This document shows, piece after piece, positions 37,086 through 47,055 of a DNA stretch of 64,000 nucleotides (position 1 is the first letter of the stretch; each line of letters begins with the position of its first letter). The stretch comes from Nitrococcus mobilis Nb-231 (GTDB taxonomy: Bacteria; Pseudomonadota; Gammaproteobacteria; Nitrococcales; Nitrococcaceae): assembly GCF_000153205.1 (NCBI RefSeq), contig NZ_CH672427.1, forward strand, positions 120,899-184,898, read 5' to 3'. A model generated the notes under the pieces. It saw nothing but the letters and a program-made list of their open reading frames with translations. It ran no database searches and was not told where the DNA came from. The position numbers and the translations under genes were made by a program.

Positions 37086-38945
37086 ATGACCAATCGCTAC
37101 CCCCTATGGAAGTACCTCATCATCGCCGTGGCTTTGGTGGTGGGGCTTCTCTATGCATTACCGAACCTCTACGGCGAAGATCCCGCGCTCCAGATCACCA
37201 CCAATCAGGGGGATGCACCATCGGCGCCGGTGCGCCAGCAGATCCTTGACTTGCTTGCCGATGAGGGGATTGCCGCCAAGGGCAGCGGGGTGCGCGATAA
37301 CCATCTCCTGGTCCGATTCCATGATACGGAGGCCCAACTCAAGGCGGCCAACCAAGTGGGGTTGGCGCTGGGCCGGCAATACACTGTGGCGCTCAATCTG
37401 GCGCCGACCACACCCGCCTGGCTGCGTGCGATCAATGCGCAGCCCATGTATTTAGGGCTTGATCTGCGCGGCGGCGTGCATTTTCTGATGGAGGTGGATA
37501 CGCAGGCCGCGATCAAGCAAGCCATGGAACGCTATGTCAACGCCTTTCGCACGCAACTGCGCGAGGAGCGCATCCGTTACTCGGAGGTGGCGTTGAACGG
37601 CCATAGCGTACAGGTCGCCTTCAAGCAGGCACCGGTGCGCGAAGCGGCTTTCCAGGCGTTGCGTAACGAATATCCGGAGCTCACTTTTAGCGCCGATGAG
37701 CACGATGGCAAGTTTCAGCTGACGGCGCTGCTGCCGCAGGGTGAAGTGCAGGAGATCGAAAACTTGGCCGTGCAGCAGAACATCACCACGCTGCGCAATC
37801 GGGTCAACGAGCTGGGGGTGGCGGAGCCGGTGATTCAGCGCCAGGGTGGGGACCACATCGTCGTGGAGCTTCCGGGTGTGCAGGATACCGCTCGAGCGAA
37901 AGATATCCTGGGGGCGACGGCCACCCTCGAGTTCCATTTGGTGAACATGAGCCACTTTCCTTATGAGGGCGAGCCGAATCAGCCGGTAGCACCGGATGAC
38001 AAGGTGTATCCCGAGCGCGATGGCGGCTACGTGCTGCTCAAGCGCGATACCATCCTTACCGGTGAGTTCATTACCGACGCCCAGGCGGGCTTCGATCAAC
38101 AAACCGGTGGCCCTGAGGTGACGATCCGGCTCAACGGCGCCGGTGGCAAGATGATGAATCGGTTTACCTCGGAGCACGTTAAGGACTATATGGCGGTGGT
38201 GTTCATCGAGAACCAAACCCAAACCCGTAAGGTTAATGGCGAACTCAAGCGGATACGCAGCCGCAGCGAGGAAGTGATCAACGTCGCTCAAATTCAGGAG
38301 CCACTCGGCAGCCGATTCCGGATCACGGGCCTGGACAATCCGCGCGAGTCCCACAATCTTGCCTTACTGCTGCGGGCCGGCTCATTGGCCGCACCGATCA
38401 GCATCGTAGAGGAACGCACCATCGGCCCAAGCCTCGGGCAACACAACATCGATCAGGGCTTCTTGGCCGTTTCGATCGGATTCGCCCTGGTGGTGCTGTT
38501 CATGGCACTTTACTACCGAATCTTCGGGTTGTTCGCGGACGCGGCTTTGTTCGCTAATCTGATCCTGATCATCGCCGTGCTGTCCATGCTGCAGGCTACC
38601 TTGACCCTGCCGGGGATCGCCGGCATCGTGCTGACCGTGGGTATGGCCGTGGATGCCAACGTGCTGATATTCGAGCGAATACGCGAAGAGCTGCACGCCG
38701 GCGCTACGCCTCAGACGGCGATCAATGCCGGCTATGCGAAAGCGTTGTCCACCATTACCGACGCCAATGTGACCACGTTGATTGCAGCGCTGGCGCTGTT
38801 TGCCTTTGGCACGGGGCCGGTCAAAGGTTTTGCGGTCACGCTTTGTATCGGCATCGTGACCTCTATGTTCACGGCCATCATGGGTACGCGCGCCCTGGCG
38901 AATCTCGTCTATGGTGGGCGCCGTGGTGTTCGACTGGCGATCTAA
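37086..38945 (+). CDS. secD: Protein translocase subunit SecD
   Basis: SecD uses the proton gradient, with SecF, to complete export of proteins through SecYEG. Residues 1-28 contain the first transmembrane helix. The large periplasmic domain includes the D1 motif MYLGLDLRGGVHFLMEVD at about 118-135. Five further helices from about 450 to 610 include TLPGIAGIVLTVGMAVDANVLIFERI, the conserved region at the proton channel. It lies 21 bases after yajC and 18 bases before secF, clearly one operon. Confidence 0.97.
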   Translation: MTNRYPLWKYLIIAVALVVGLLYALPNLYGEDPALQITTNQGDAPSAPVRQQILDLLADEGIAAKGSGVRDNHLLVRFHDTEAQLKAANQVGLALGRQYTVALNLAPTTPAWLRAINAQPMYLGLDLRGGVHFLMEVDTQAAIKQAMERYVNAFRTQLREERIRYSEVALNGHSVQVAFKQAPVREAAFQALRNEYPELTFSADEHDGKFQLTALLPQGEVQEIENLAVQQNITTLRNRVNELGVAEPVIQRQGGDHIVVELPGVQDTARAKDILGATATLEFHLVNMSHFPYEGEPNQPVAPDDKVYPERDGGYVLLKRDTILTGEFITDAQAGFDQQTGGPEVTIRLNGAGGKMMNRFTSEHVKDYMAVVFIENQTQTRKVNGELKRIRSRSEEVINVAQIQEPLGSRFRITGLDNPRESHNLALLLRAGSLAAPISIVEERTIGPSLGQHNIDQGFLAVSIGFALVVLFMALYYRIFGLFADAALFANLILIIAVLSMLQATLTLPGIAGIVLTVGMAVDANVLIFERIREELHAGATPQTAINAGYAKALSTITDANVTTLIAALALFAFGTGPVKGFAVTLCIGIVTSMFTAIMGTRALANLVYGGRRGVRLAI

Positions 38946-38963
38946 CCCCGAGCGAGGGATACG

Positions 38964-39893
38964 ATGGATCTGTTCAAACGCCAGACCCATATCAACTTCA
39001 TTGGCATGCGCCGTTATGCGACGATCCTCTCCGCGATTCTGATTCTGATCGCGCTCGTATCGTTGGCGGTGCGTGGCCTCAACTTAGGTCTCGATTTTAC
39101 GGGCGGCACCATAGTAGAGGTGACCTACCCCAAGCCGGCGGAGTTGCAGGACGTGCGGGCGGCGCTCGCGGTGGCCGGTTATCCGGATGCCGTTGTGCAG
39201 CATTTCGGCAGCGCCCGAGATGTGCTCATCCGTATGCCCTCCCGGCAGACGTCGAGCGCGCAGCTTGGTGATCAGATCATAACCGCGCTCAGCGGGTCCG
39301 GCGAAGCGCGGCTCAGCCGCGTTGAGTTCGTCGGGCCGCAGGTCGGCGAGCAGCTGATTGAGAAAGGCGGTTTGGCAATGCTCTATACGCTGGTGGGTGT
39401 TCTTATCTATGTTGCATTCCGCTTCGAATACCGGTTTGCGGTCAGTTCGGTTGCGGCACTGATTCACGATGTGATCATTACGATCGGGTTTTTCTCGCTG
39501 TTCCAGATCGAGTTCGATCTGACGGTCTTGGCCGCCGTGCTCGCCGTCATCGGCTACTCGCTAAATGATACGATTGTTGTGTTTGACCGTATCCGCGAGA
39601 ATTTCGTGCGGATGCGTAAAGGCTCGCCAATCGAAATCGCCAATCAATCGATTAATCAGACCCTCTCCCGTACCCTGGTGACGTCGGGGACGACGCTGAT
39701 CGTGGTCTTCACCCTGTATCTGATCGGTGGAGAGCTAATCGCCGGCTTCGCGCTGGCCTTACTCGTCGGTATCGTTACCGGAACCTATTCATCGGTCTAC
39801 ATTGCCAGTACGACGGCGCTCGCCTTAGGAGTAAGCAAGCAGGATCTGATGCCTCCAAAGAAGGAGGGGGCAGAGCTCGAAGAGCGTCTTTAG
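38964..39893 (+). CDS. secF: Protein translocase subunit SecF
   Basis: Partner of SecD, with six transmembrane helices. The D1-like LNLGLDFTGGTIVEVTYPKP follows the first helix. The C-terminal membrane part contains IHDVIITIGFFSLF, AVIGYSLNDTIVVFDRIREN and NQTLSRTLVTSGTTLIVVF, all hallmarks of SecF. The length of 309 is normal. It ends the queA-tgt-yajC-secDF operon; a small hairpin CCCATA-N4-TATGGG at 39972-39987 follows but lacks a T-run. Confidence 0.97.
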   Translation: MDLFKRQTHINFIGMRRYATILSAILILIALVSLAVRGLNLGLDFTGGTIVEVTYPKPAELQDVRAALAVAGYPDAVVQHFGSARDVLIRMPSRQTSSAQLGDQIITALSGSGEARLSRVEFVGPQVGEQLIEKGGLAMLYTLVGVLIYVAFRFEYRFAVSSVAALIHDVIITIGFFSLFQIEFDLTVLAAVLAVIGYSLNDTIVVFDRIRENFVRMRKGSPIEIANQSINQTLSRTLVTSGTTLIVVFTLYLIGGELIAGFALALLVGIVTGTYSSVYIASTTALALGVSKQDLMPPKKEGAELEERL

Positions 39894-39987
39894 ATGCGGC
39901 ACATAATCCGCTAGGGTTCATTCCTCGGTTTTTGTAAAGACGGGTTTTGAGAGATTCAATTCGGGCGGTCCCCCATACGATTATGGG

Positions 39988-40785
39988 CTAGGCTTGCAGT
40001 GCGGGGCTGAGGTGGGGTGTTATCGTATGCAGTAGCTGCTGACACAGCCGCGGGCTGCCGGCGACCACGTTACCGGTCTCGAGATAGCGGTTGTGACCGG
40101 CAAAGTCGGTAATCATGCCGCCGGCCTCTTGGATCAACAATGCACCAGCGGCAATATCCCATTCCTTGAGACCGATTTCCCAGAAGCCATCCAGGCGGCC
40201 GCAGGCGACATAGGCCAAGTCGAGTGCGGCCGAGCCGGCCCGGCGCAGCTCACCGACCTGCGCAAAGACTGCTGTGAACATCCTCAGGTAGGCTTCGCGG
40301 TGCTCGGGTTGGCGAAAGGGGAATCCGGTTCCCAGCAAAGTTCCTGAAATGTTGGGCAGGGAGTTGACTCGGATGCGGCGGTTCTCCAAAGTGGCGCCCG
40401 CTCCACGTTTGGCGGTGAACAGTTCTTGGCGCAGCGGATCATAAATTACCCCGACCTCGAGCACGCCACGGTGTATCAGCGCGATCGAGACGGCCCAGTG
40501 CGGGAAGCCGCGCAGGAAGTTTCTCGTGCCATCGAGCGGATCGATGATCCAAACGTATTCGGCGTCGCGCTCGCCACCGAACTCTTCCCCGATCACCGCA
40601 TGGCTGGGATAGGCTTTGTGCAGCACCTGTAGGATCGCTTGCTCGGCCATGCGATCGACGTCGCTGACGAAATCGTTATGGCCTTTCTCCTCGATTTTTA
40701 CCCGGTCGAGGCGATCAGCGTAACGCACGATGATATTACCGGCGCTACGGGCGGCGCGCACGGCGATGTTTACCATTGGGTGCAT
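39988..40785 (-). CDS. suhB: Inositol-1-monophosphatase / Nus factor SuhB
   Basis: SuhB is a Mg-dependent inositol monophosphatase that also joins the rRNA antitermination complex. The motifs are GEEFGGERDAEYVWIIDPLDGTRNFLRGFPHW (metal site, residues about 68-98) and LKEWDIAAGALLIQEAGG near 215. The start is the conserved MHPMVNIAVRAAR at 40785; sequence upstream in the same frame has no homology. The length of 265 is normal. It is divergent from trmJ, the usual arrangement in gammaproteobacteria. Confidence 0.96.
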   Translation of the reverse strand: MHPMVNIAVRAARSAGNIIVRYADRLDRVKIEEKGHNDFVSDVDRMAEQAILQVLHKAYPSHAVIGEEFGGERDAEYVWIIDPLDGTRNFLRGFPHWAVSIALIHRGVLEVGVIYDPLRQELFTAKRGAGATLENRRIRVNSLPNISGTLLGTGFPFRQPEHREAYLRMFTAVFAQVGELRRAGSAALDLAYVACGRLDGFWEIGLKEWDIAAGALLIQEAGGMITDFAGHNRYLETGNVVAGSPRLCQQLLHTITPHLSPALQA

Positions 40786-40884
40786 ATTAGGATGGGGCTC
40801 AAACTGTCGAAAGGTAGACGCCAAGCTAAGCATATCAGCAAAAGCTCGGCGCTTGAATCGGTGACTGCAGTTGTATGATGCGCC

Positions 40885-41616
40885 ATGAATCCTGACAACA
40901 TTCGCATCGTGCTGCTCGGCACGACTCATCCCGGCAACATCGGTTCGGCGGCCCGTGCCATGAAGACCATGGGGCTCTCCCGGCTGCACCTGGTCGCGCC
41001 CTTGTACTATCCCGATCCTCGGGCACAGGCCACGGCCGGCCATGCCGCGGATGTGCTGGGCGCAGCCCACGTCCATGCAGATCTGGCTGCGGCACTGCAC
41101 GACACGCGGTTGGTTTTGGGGTTGACCGCTCGCCCGCGCCGTCTGGCGGCGGAGGCACTCGATGCTCGGTGTGGTGCGTTGCAGATTGCTGAGGCCAGTA
41201 GGGCCTATCCGGTGGCCTTGCTGTTCGGTCGCGAGGACTCCGGCCTTACCAACGCGCAGCTCTCTTACTGCCACGGGGTGGTGCACATTCCGGCCAATCC
41301 CGCTTACCCGGTGCTGAATTTGGCGGCCGCGGTGCAGATCGTCTGCTATGAACTGTTTCTAGCCGGGAGGTGTCTGGAGGGGGAGCGGGGGGAGCCGTCT
41401 GGCAGCTCAGCTGCGCCGCCGGCCCCTATGGAGGAGCTGGAGGGATTTTATTGCCACCTACAGCGAATAATGCAAGCGAGCGGCTACAGTCGGCACCGCC
41501 CCGATGCTCTGCTCATGCGACGGCTGCGGCGGTTGTTCAACCGAGCCCGCCCCGAGCGTGCCGAGCTCAATTTGCTGCGTGGAATACTTACTGCAATCGA
41601 ACGTCGGCTAGGGTAA
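40885..41616 (+). CDS. trmJ: tRNA (cytidine/uridine-32-2'-O)-methyltransferase TrmJ
   Basis: A SPOUT-class, knotted methyltransferase that modifies position 32 of several tRNAs. Residues 1-160 contain the family motifs IRIVLLGTTHPGNIGSAARAMKTMGL, VALLFGREDSGLTNAQLSYCH and IPANPAYPVLNLAAAVQIVCYEL, the last forming the knot and SAM site. The C-terminal 80 residues form the helical extension. The 243-residue length matches E. coli TrmJ. Divergent from suhB by 99 bases. Confidence 0.95.
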   Translation: MNPDNIRIVLLGTTHPGNIGSAARAMKTMGLSRLHLVAPLYYPDPRAQATAGHAADVLGAAHVHADLAAALHDTRLVLGLTARPRRLAAEALDARCGALQIAEASRAYPVALLFGREDSGLTNAQLSYCHGVVHIPANPAYPVLNLAAAVQIVCYELFLAGRCLEGERGEPSGSSAAPPAPMEELEGFYCHLQRIMQASGYSRHRPDALLMRRLRRLFNRARPERAELNLLRGILTAIERRLG

Positions 41617-41790
41617 CAAGAGCCTAATGGCCGTGGATGGCGCGAAGCCTTTATACTGGAGAAATGATGCATTGTGTCGGCTTCAATTATCCACTGTGTA
41701 GCGAGGGGCGTTGGGTGGCCCGTGAGGGTGGGCTGACGCCCCGAGCCTAGCGGTTTATCCCTGCATCGGTCGACACTGCGAGGCATCAGG

Positions 41791-42624
41791 ATGTTCCAAC
41801 GGCTAAGAGAAGATATCCGCTGCGTCATGGATCGTGATCCTGCGGCACGCAATGTGTTCGAGGTGATCAGCAGCTACCCGGGCGTGCACGCTTTGCTGGC
41901 GCATCGCCTCAACCATTGGCTGTGGCGGCATGGATTGCGTTGGTTGGGGCGATTTTTGTCGCTTTTTTCTCGCTGGTTCACCGGCATCGAGATTCACCCA
42001 GGTGCCTACATTGGCCGGCGCTTTTTCATCGATCACGGTATGGGAGTGGTTATCGGCGAGACAGCGGAGATCGGTAATGATTGCACGCTCTACCATGGGG
42101 TGACGCTGGGCGGGACTTCATGGGAGAAGGGCAAACGGCATCCCACGCTGGGCGATAATGTCATCATCGGTGCGGGCGCCAAGGTGCTCGGCCCGATCCA
42201 CGTGGGCAATGGTGCGCGCATCGGTTCCAATGCGGTGGTGGTCAAGGACGTGCCCGAAGGCGCGACCATGATCGGCATCCCGGCGCGCGTGGCCGGCGTT
42301 CAACGGCACGGGTTGACCGCCGAAGACCGCCGCCGCGAGGAGGTGGCAAGACGCATGGGCTTCGATGCCTACGGGGCGACTCGTGGTGTCCCCGACCCCG
42401 TATCCAATGCCATTAACGCTATTTTGGATCATGTTCAAGCCACCGATCGGCGCTTGGAGGAGATTTGCAGTGCGCTGAAAACGCTCGGCGCTCATGTTGG
42501 GAACACACAGTTGCCGGACATCGAGGGCTGTCAGATCGAGGATAACGGCGAGTCGTCCGAGCAACAACCGAGCGTATCCGTTGCGCAGGGCGGTGCCGAG
42601 CGCCGCAAGCAGACGGGCGGCTGA
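41791..42624 (+). CDS. cysE: Serine O-acetyltransferase
   Basis: CysE acetylates serine with acetyl-CoA, the first step of cysteine synthesis. Residues 1-60 form the helical region with the short-type opening [20 protein letters not shown]. The left-handed beta-helix follows with the active site [28 protein letters not shown] and [18 protein letters not shown]. The C-terminus is longer than usual, with about 100 residues after the hexapeptide domain that are helical and then acidic. It is followed three bases later by the cysteine desulfurase gene, so cysteine supply and sulfur mobilisation are linked. Confidence 0.94.
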   Translation: MFQRLREDIRCVMDRDPAARNVFEVISSYPGVHALLAHRLNHWLWRHGLRWLGRFLSLFSRWFTGIEIHPGAYIGRRFFIDHGMGVVIGETAEIGNDCTLYHGVTLGGTSWEKGKRHPTLGDNVIIGAGAKVLGPIHVGNGARIGSNAVVVKDVPEGATMIGIPARVAGVQRHGLTAEDRRREEVARRMGFDAYGATRGVPDPVSNAINAILDHVQATDRRLEEICSALKTLGAHVGNTQLPDIEGCQIEDNGESSEQQPSVSVAQGGAERRKQTGG

Positions 42625-42627
42625 AGC

Positions 42628-43923
42628 GTGGCAATGAGCGCGAGACAGCACGAGACCATTTATCTCGATTACGCAGCTACGACCCCGGTAGACCCGGAAG
42701 TCGTACGGGCGATGGCGAATTACCTCAGCGGCGACGGCGTTTTTGCCAACCCGGCCAGCGAGCATGCGCCGGGGCAGCAGGCGGCCGAGGCGCTCGCTGT
42801 GGCGCGCCTGCGTGTGGCCGCGCTGGTTGGGGCCGAGCCGGGGGAAATTGTATTTACCTCCGGAGCGACGGAGGCGAACAATCTCGCTATTGCCGGGGCG
42901 GCGCGCTGGCGCCGGCGGCACGGCCGCGGTCAGCGTATCGTGACCGTGCGCACCGAACACAAATCGGTGCTGGAGACGTGTACCGCCTTGGCCGCCGAAG
43001 GCTTCGCGGTGAGTTATCTCGATGTCGGCGCCGATGGGCGCCTTGATCCCGCGGCCCTGGATGCCGTGTTGGACGATGACACGGCTCTCGTCTCCGTGAT
43101 GCATGTCAACAACGAGACCGGGGTGGTACAGGATCTGGCCGCCCTGGCTACTCGCGTGAAAGCTGTGGGCGCGTTGCTGCACGTGGACGCCGTGCAGAGT
43201 ATCGGAGGCGAGCCGTTGGACGTGCGGGCATTGCCGGTGGATTTGGTCTCGCTATCGGCCCATAAGCTTTATGGGCCGAAAGGGGTCGGTGCGCTCTATA
43301 TTCGACAGCGTCCGCGGGTGCGATTGTGTCCGCTATTGCACGGGGGCGGTCAAGAAGCCGGTTTACGTCCCGGCACGGTGCCTGTGCATCAAGCGGTCGG
43401 TATGGGGGTTGCCTGCGAACTTGCGGCGCAACGCCGCGCAAGTGATGCGCTGTGGCTTAAAGGCTTGCACCAGCGGCTGCGTGAGTCGCTGGCGGCGCTG
43501 GGCGGTGTAGTGCTCAATGGCCGCGAGGACGGCGCCGCGCATATACTCAACGTAAGCTTTGTCGGCATCCAGGGCGAAACTTTGGCCTACGAACTGCAGG
43601 CGGCAGATCTGGCGGTGGCTTCCGGATCGGCTTGCACGGCGGCGTTGAGTAATCGGGCGCCATCGCATGTGCTGCAAGCAATGGGGCGGCCTGCGGCACT
43701 CGCGCACGCGGCCGTGCGCTTTAGCCTGGGGCGCTCGATCACGGGCCACGAAATCGATACGGCGGTTGAGCGAATTCGGTGCCGGTTACAGTCGCTGCGT
43801 CGATTCTCGCCGCTCTGGCGCGACTGGTGCCGAGGCCGCTCGTTGCAGGCGCTTTATGAGACAGCTACGCCGCTGACGGTGCTTGAGAATTCGCCGGGAG
43901 CGCGCAAACGTGAGATCACTTAA
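42628..43923 (+). CDS. iscS: Cysteine desulfurase (IscS type)
   Basis: A PLP enzyme that takes sulfur from cysteine for Fe-S clusters and tRNA thiolation. Motifs: IYLDYAATTPVDPEVVRAM, the substrate region TSGATEANNLAIAGAA, the PLP lysine in VSLSAHKLYGPKGVGALYI and the mobile catalytic loop SGSACTAALSNRAPSHVLQAMG. The C-terminal FSPLWRDWCRG mirrors the IscS docking tail. The start is GTG 42628 or ATG 42634. The gene directly follows cysE without an iscR gene and overlaps the IscU-like gene by 14 bases. At 431 residues it is longer than E. coli IscS (404) because of the tail. Confidence 0.93.
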   Translation: MAMSARQHETIYLDYAATTPVDPEVVRAMANYLSGDGVFANPASEHAPGQQAAEALAVARLRVAALVGAEPGEIVFTSGATEANNLAIAGAARWRRRHGRGQRIVTVRTEHKSVLETCTALAAEGFAVSYLDVGADGRLDPAALDAVLDDDTALVSVMHVNNETGVVQDLAALATRVKAVGALLHVDAVQSIGGEPLDVRALPVDLVSLSAHKLYGPKGVGALYIRQRPRVRLCPLLHGGGQEAGLRPGTVPVHQAVGMGVACELAAQRRASDALWLKGLHQRLRESLAALGGVVLNGREDGAAHILNVSFVGIQGETLAYELQAADLAVASGSACTAALSNRAPSHVLQAMGRPAALAHAAVRFSLGRSITGHEIDTAVERIRCRLQSLRRFSPLWRDWCRGRSLQALYETATPLTVLENSPGARKREIT

Positions 43924-44302
43924 ACTCGGTTTGACGGCTGCGCCCTGGTATCATGAACGCAGTCGAGCCGGTATTCCGCCGGAGGCGGGTTGGCAGATCG
44001 GTCAAGCGGGCTCGGTACGCGAGGGCACGTGGGTGCGCTTCGGATTACGGCTGACGGGCCGGCGGATTGTCGATGCCCGCTATGAAGTGTTCGGCTGCCC
44101 AGCTGCCATCGCAGCCGCCGCATGGACGGCGCAGCGAGTGGTTGGCGCTGCTCCCGCGGCCGTTGCAAGTCTGCACGGACGCACTATTGCCGAGCTCTTG
44201 GCGCTACCGGTCGAGAAGACGGGGGTAGCCTTGGTGGTCGAGGATGCCGTACGGGCGGCCCTCGCTGCAGCCGGCCTATTGGTTGGACAGGGTATAGAGT
44301 AA
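43910..44302 (+). CDS. Degenerate IscU/NifU-like scaffold protein with one cysteine
   Basis: The protein aligns with the IscU fold: RIVDARYEVFGCPAAIAAAAWTAQRVVG matches the region around Cys63 of IscU, and LPVEKTGVALVVEDAVRAALAA matches the last helix where Cys106 normally lies. Only the first of these cysteines is kept; the site near Cys37 is missing, and the last is replaced by Gly-Val-Ala. The protein has no other Cys. It starts with GTG at 43910, where GGGAG lies 9 bases upstream; a TTG at 43883 is an alternative. It sits between iscS and iscA where iscU belongs. Probably a scaffold variant with altered or lost cluster assembly, or a sulfurtransfer modulator. The usual three-cysteine IscU is absent from the window. 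Confidence 0.75.
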   Translation: MRSLKLGLTAAPWYHERSRAGIPPEAGWQIGQAGSVREGTWVRFGLRLTGRRIVDARYEVFGCPAAIAAAAWTAQRVVGAAPAAVASLHGRTIAELLALPVEKTGVALVVEDAVRAALAAAGLLVGQGIE

Positions 44303-44318
44303 GAGCGAGGTTGAGGCA

Positions 44319-44642
44319 ATGGCGATACAAGTGACCGAAAGCGCAGCTACACATATCCGTGGTGCGCTTACCCGCCATGGTTCCGCTGTGGGACTGCGGC
44401 TTGGGATCAGGACTTCCGGCTGTTCCGGGTTTGCCTATACGGTCGGCTATGCCGAGCAGGTTGACGAGAGCGACGCCGTGTTCGAGAACCGGGGAATCAA
44501 GCTGGTGGTGGATCCAAAGAGTCTGCCGTTTTTGGACGGTATGGAAGTGGATTACGTGCGCGAGGGACTCAACGAGCGTTTCAGCTTTCGCAACCCCAAT
44601 AGCAAGGCTGAGTGCGGTTGTGGGGAGAGCTTTTCGGTCTAG
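44319..44642 (+). CDS. iscA: A-type Fe-S carrier IscA
   Basis: A 107-residue HesB/IscA carrier that passes Fe-S clusters to target proteins. It has the three required cysteines, at about 35 (RTSGCSGFAY) and in the C-terminal CGCGESFSV. The segment GIKLVVDPKSLPFLDGMEVDYV is the family core. GAGG is close upstream of the ATG. It follows the IscU-like gene by 16 bases and completes a short isc cluster without hscB, hscA or fdx. Confidence 0.94.
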   Translation: MAIQVTESAATHIRGALTRHGSAVGLRLGIRTSGCSGFAYTVGYAEQVDESDAVFENRGIKLVVDPKSLPFLDGMEVDYVREGLNERFSFRNPNSKAECGCGESFSV

Positions 44643-44742
44643 CTAAGATTGCCCGTGCTCCACGGTTCGCATGCCGTGGGGCAATATTTGAGATCAACCC
44701 ATCCGTATTGGTCCAGCAACCTAAACAGAGGACGGATTGTAC

Positions 44743-45171
44743 GTGCCAGTGCAACGCACCCTTTCGATTATCAAGCCCGACGCGGTTGCCAGAAATCTGC
44801 TCGGAGCTATCTGTGTTCGGTTCGAGCAGGCGGGCTTGGCCATCGTGGCCGCGCGGATGATGCACCTCACCCGCGAGCAGGCCGAAGGTTTCTACGCCAT
44901 TCACCGGGAGCGCCCTTTTTTCAAGGATCTGGTCGAATTCATGCGCTCCGGGCCGATACTGGTCCTGATCCTCGAGGGAGATGAGGCGGTTCGTAAAAAC
45001 CGTGAGATCATGGGGGCGACTAATCCGGCGGAGGCATTGGCCGGCACCATTCGGCACGATTATGCCGAGACGATCGATGCCAATGCGGTGCATGGCTCGG
45101 ATGCGCCGGAAACCGCGCAGCAGGAAATCGAATTTTTCTTCGAGCAAGATGAGATCTTTTCGCGTAATTAA
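44743..45171 (+). CDS. ndk: Nucleoside diphosphate kinase
   Basis: Ndk transfers phosphate between nucleoside tri- and diphosphates through a phosphohistidine. It has the opening [20 protein letters not shown], the active-site histidine in [16 protein letters not shown] and the [11 protein letters not shown] segment. I chose GTG at 43 (44743) with AGAGGA about 10 bases upstream; a TTG six bases before it is an alternative. It follows iscA by 100 bases and overlaps rlmN by 23 bases. Confidence 0.96.
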   Translation: MPVQRTLSIIKPDAVARNLLGAICVRFEQAGLAIVAARMMHLTREQAEGFYAIHRERPFFKDLVEFMRSGPILVLILEGDEAVRKNREIMGATNPAEALAGTIRHDYAETIDANAVHGSDAPETAQQEIEFFFEQDEIFSRN

Positions 45172-46285
45172 GACGGCCGAGCGCGAGGCACCCGGAAAAG
45201 CCAATCTGCTCAATTTCGATCGGCAAGCCTTGCAAGAGTGGTTGGCTCAGCTTGGCGAGCCGCCTTTTCGGGCCGTTCAGCTCATCAAGTGGATACACCA
45301 GCGCCGGGTCTTCGATTTCGATCGCATGACCGACCTCGGTAAGCCGCTGCGGGCTCGGCTTGCCGAGATAGCGGAGATCCGCCTACCAAGCGCGGTTTTC
45401 GACCGAACCTCAGCCGACGGGGTCCGCAAGTGGCTGCTCACCCTCGACGGGGATAATGCCATCGAGACGGTGTTCATCCCCGAGCCCGGCCGGGGTACGT
45501 TATGCGTTTCTTCGCAGCTGGGCTGCCCTTTGGCGTGCACATTCTGTTCGACCGGTCAGCAGGGTTTTAACCGTAACCTCACGGCCGCAGAGATCGTCGG
45601 CCAATTGCTGTTCGTCACGCAGGCCCTTGCAGCGGACGGTGTCGCTGGCCGGGTAACCAATGTGGTATTCATGGGCATGGGCGAACCGCTTGCCAATTTC
45701 GCCAGCGTGCTCAAAGCGAGCAACCTTATGGTGGACGAGCACGCCTATAATTTGTCCCGGCGGCGTGTGACGCTCAGCACTTCAGGTATTGTTCCGGCGT
45801 TGTATCGACTCGCCGAGGTGAGCCGGATCAGCCTGGCGGTATCCTTGCATGCACCCGACGACGCCCTGCGCGATGAGCTGGTGCCGATCAATCGCAAATA
45901 TCCGATAGCAGAGCTCCTAGCGGCATGCCGCAACTACGTCGAGTGCACTCCGCATCATCGAATCACCTGGGAGTACGTAATGCTCGATGCGGTGAACGAC
46001 ACCGATGGGCATGCCCAGGCGCTGGCGCGGTTGCTGAAGGGTGTACCGTCCAAGATCAATCTCATTCCGTTTAACGCATTCCCGGGTGCGCCCTATCGCA
46101 GTTCGCCGCCCCAGCGCGTTGCGCGTTTTACCGAGATTCTGCAGCGGGCCGGCTATATTACGACGGTACGCAAGACCCGTGGAGACGACATCGACGGCGC
46201 CTGTGGGCAGTTGGTGGGCCAGGTCCGCGATCGTATGCGCCGCTTGCGTGCTCGCCCGCCACATTTGCCCATGGTACGCGCATGA
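45149..46285 (+). CDS. rlmN: Dual-specificity rRNA/tRNA adenine-C2 methyltransferase RlmN
   Basis: A radical-SAM enzyme that methylates A2503 of 23S rRNA and A37 of some tRNAs. The cluster motif C-x3-C-x2-C is in [19 protein letters not shown]. The substrate-modifying Cys is in the C-terminal [23 protein letters not shown] and [20 protein letters not shown] are also characteristic. The ATG at 45149 gives 378 residues, normal length, and overlaps ndk. The stop overlaps pilW by four bases. Confidence 0.97.
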   Translation: MRSFRVIKTAEREAPGKANLLNFDRQALQEWLAQLGEPPFRAVQLIKWIHQRRVFDFDRMTDLGKPLRARLAEIAEIRLPSAVFDRTSADGVRKWLLTLDGDNAIETVFIPEPGRGTLCVSSQLGCPLACTFCSTGQQGFNRNLTAAEIVGQLLFVTQALAADGVAGRVTNVVFMGMGEPLANFASVLKASNLMVDEHAYNLSRRRVTLSTSGIVPALYRLAEVSRISLAVSLHAPDDALRDELVPINRKYPIAELLAACRNYVECTPHHRITWEYVMLDAVNDTDGHAQALARLLKGVPSKINLIPFNAFPGAPYRSSPPQRVARFTEILQRAGYITTVRKTRGDDIDGACGQLVGQVRDRMRRLRARPPHLPMVRA

Positions 46286-47055
46286 GGCGATATGCGGCGG
46301 TGCTACTTACGGTGTGCAATATGGTGCTCGCGGCGGGTTGCGCGACGGACTCGAAGCCTCGGCCGAGCCCCGAGGCCTTGCAAAAGGCGTCCGAGATTAA
46401 TACGCAAATCGGGATTCGCTACCTGCAGACCGGTGAGCTGCAGCAGGCGGTGCGCAAGCTGGAGAAGGCGCTCAAGCAAGACGCGGGGAACGCGGATGCC
46501 CATATGACGCTCGGGGTCGTCTACGAACGTCTCGACGAGACCGTGCAAGCACGCGCACATTACCGGCGGGCGATCGAGCTGCAGCCGAACAATTCCTCCG
46601 CTTTGAACAATTACGGCCAGTTTCTCTGCGAGCGTGATGAGTACGATCGGGCGGAGCGTTTATTTCTGCGTGCAGCCGAGAATCCGACCTACGAGTCTCC
46701 CCAGGTGCCGCTTGCCAATGCGGGGGTTTGTGCCATCCAGGATGGCGATACCAAGCGTGCCGAGGATTTCTTCCTGCGTGCTCTCAAGTATGAGCCGCGT
46801 TTCCCGTCGGCCTTGGCTCATATGGCGCAGCTGCGCTTCGACGGCCGGCATTTCTTGTCGGCTCGCGGATATTACCAACGCTACCTCGCCGTGGCCCGGC
46901 AGTCTCCGAGTACGCTTTGGCTGGGTATTCGACTCGAGCACGCGCTCGGCGACAAGGATGCCGTAGCCAGCTATAAATTGTTATTGAAGGGAAAGTTTCC
47001 CGATTCGATACAGACACGCCAGCTTCTGGAGTGGGAAGAAGATGGAAGGCTCTGA
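46282..47055 (+). CDS. pilW: Type IV pilus biogenesis/stability lipoprotein PilW (PilF)
   Basis: An outer-membrane lipoprotein that helps the PilQ secretin assemble. The lipobox is LAAGC with the lipidated Cys20. About six tetratricopeptide repeats follow, such as [22 protein letters not shown] and [23 protein letters not shown]. The length of 257 is normal. It overlaps rlmN by four bases and rodZ by 14. It implies that the organism makes type IV pili, whose other genes are not in the window. Confidence 0.93.
   Translation: MRRYAAVLLTVCNMVLAAGCATDSKPRPSPEALQKASEINTQIGIRYLQTGELQQAVRKLEKALKQDAGNADAHMTLGVVYERLDETVQARAHYRRAIELQPNNSSALNNYGQFLCERDEYDRAERLFLRAAENPTYESPQVPLANAGVCAIQDGDTKRAEDFFLRALKYEPRFPSALAHMAQLRFDGRHFLSARGYYQRYLAVARQSPSTLWLGIRLEHALGDKDAVASYKLLLKGKFPDSIQTRQLLEWEEDGRL

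Noticed and set aside
39972-39987. Small hairpin after secF considered as a terminator
   Set aside because: Only 6 bp, A/T-containing and without a T-run; too weak to list as a feature.
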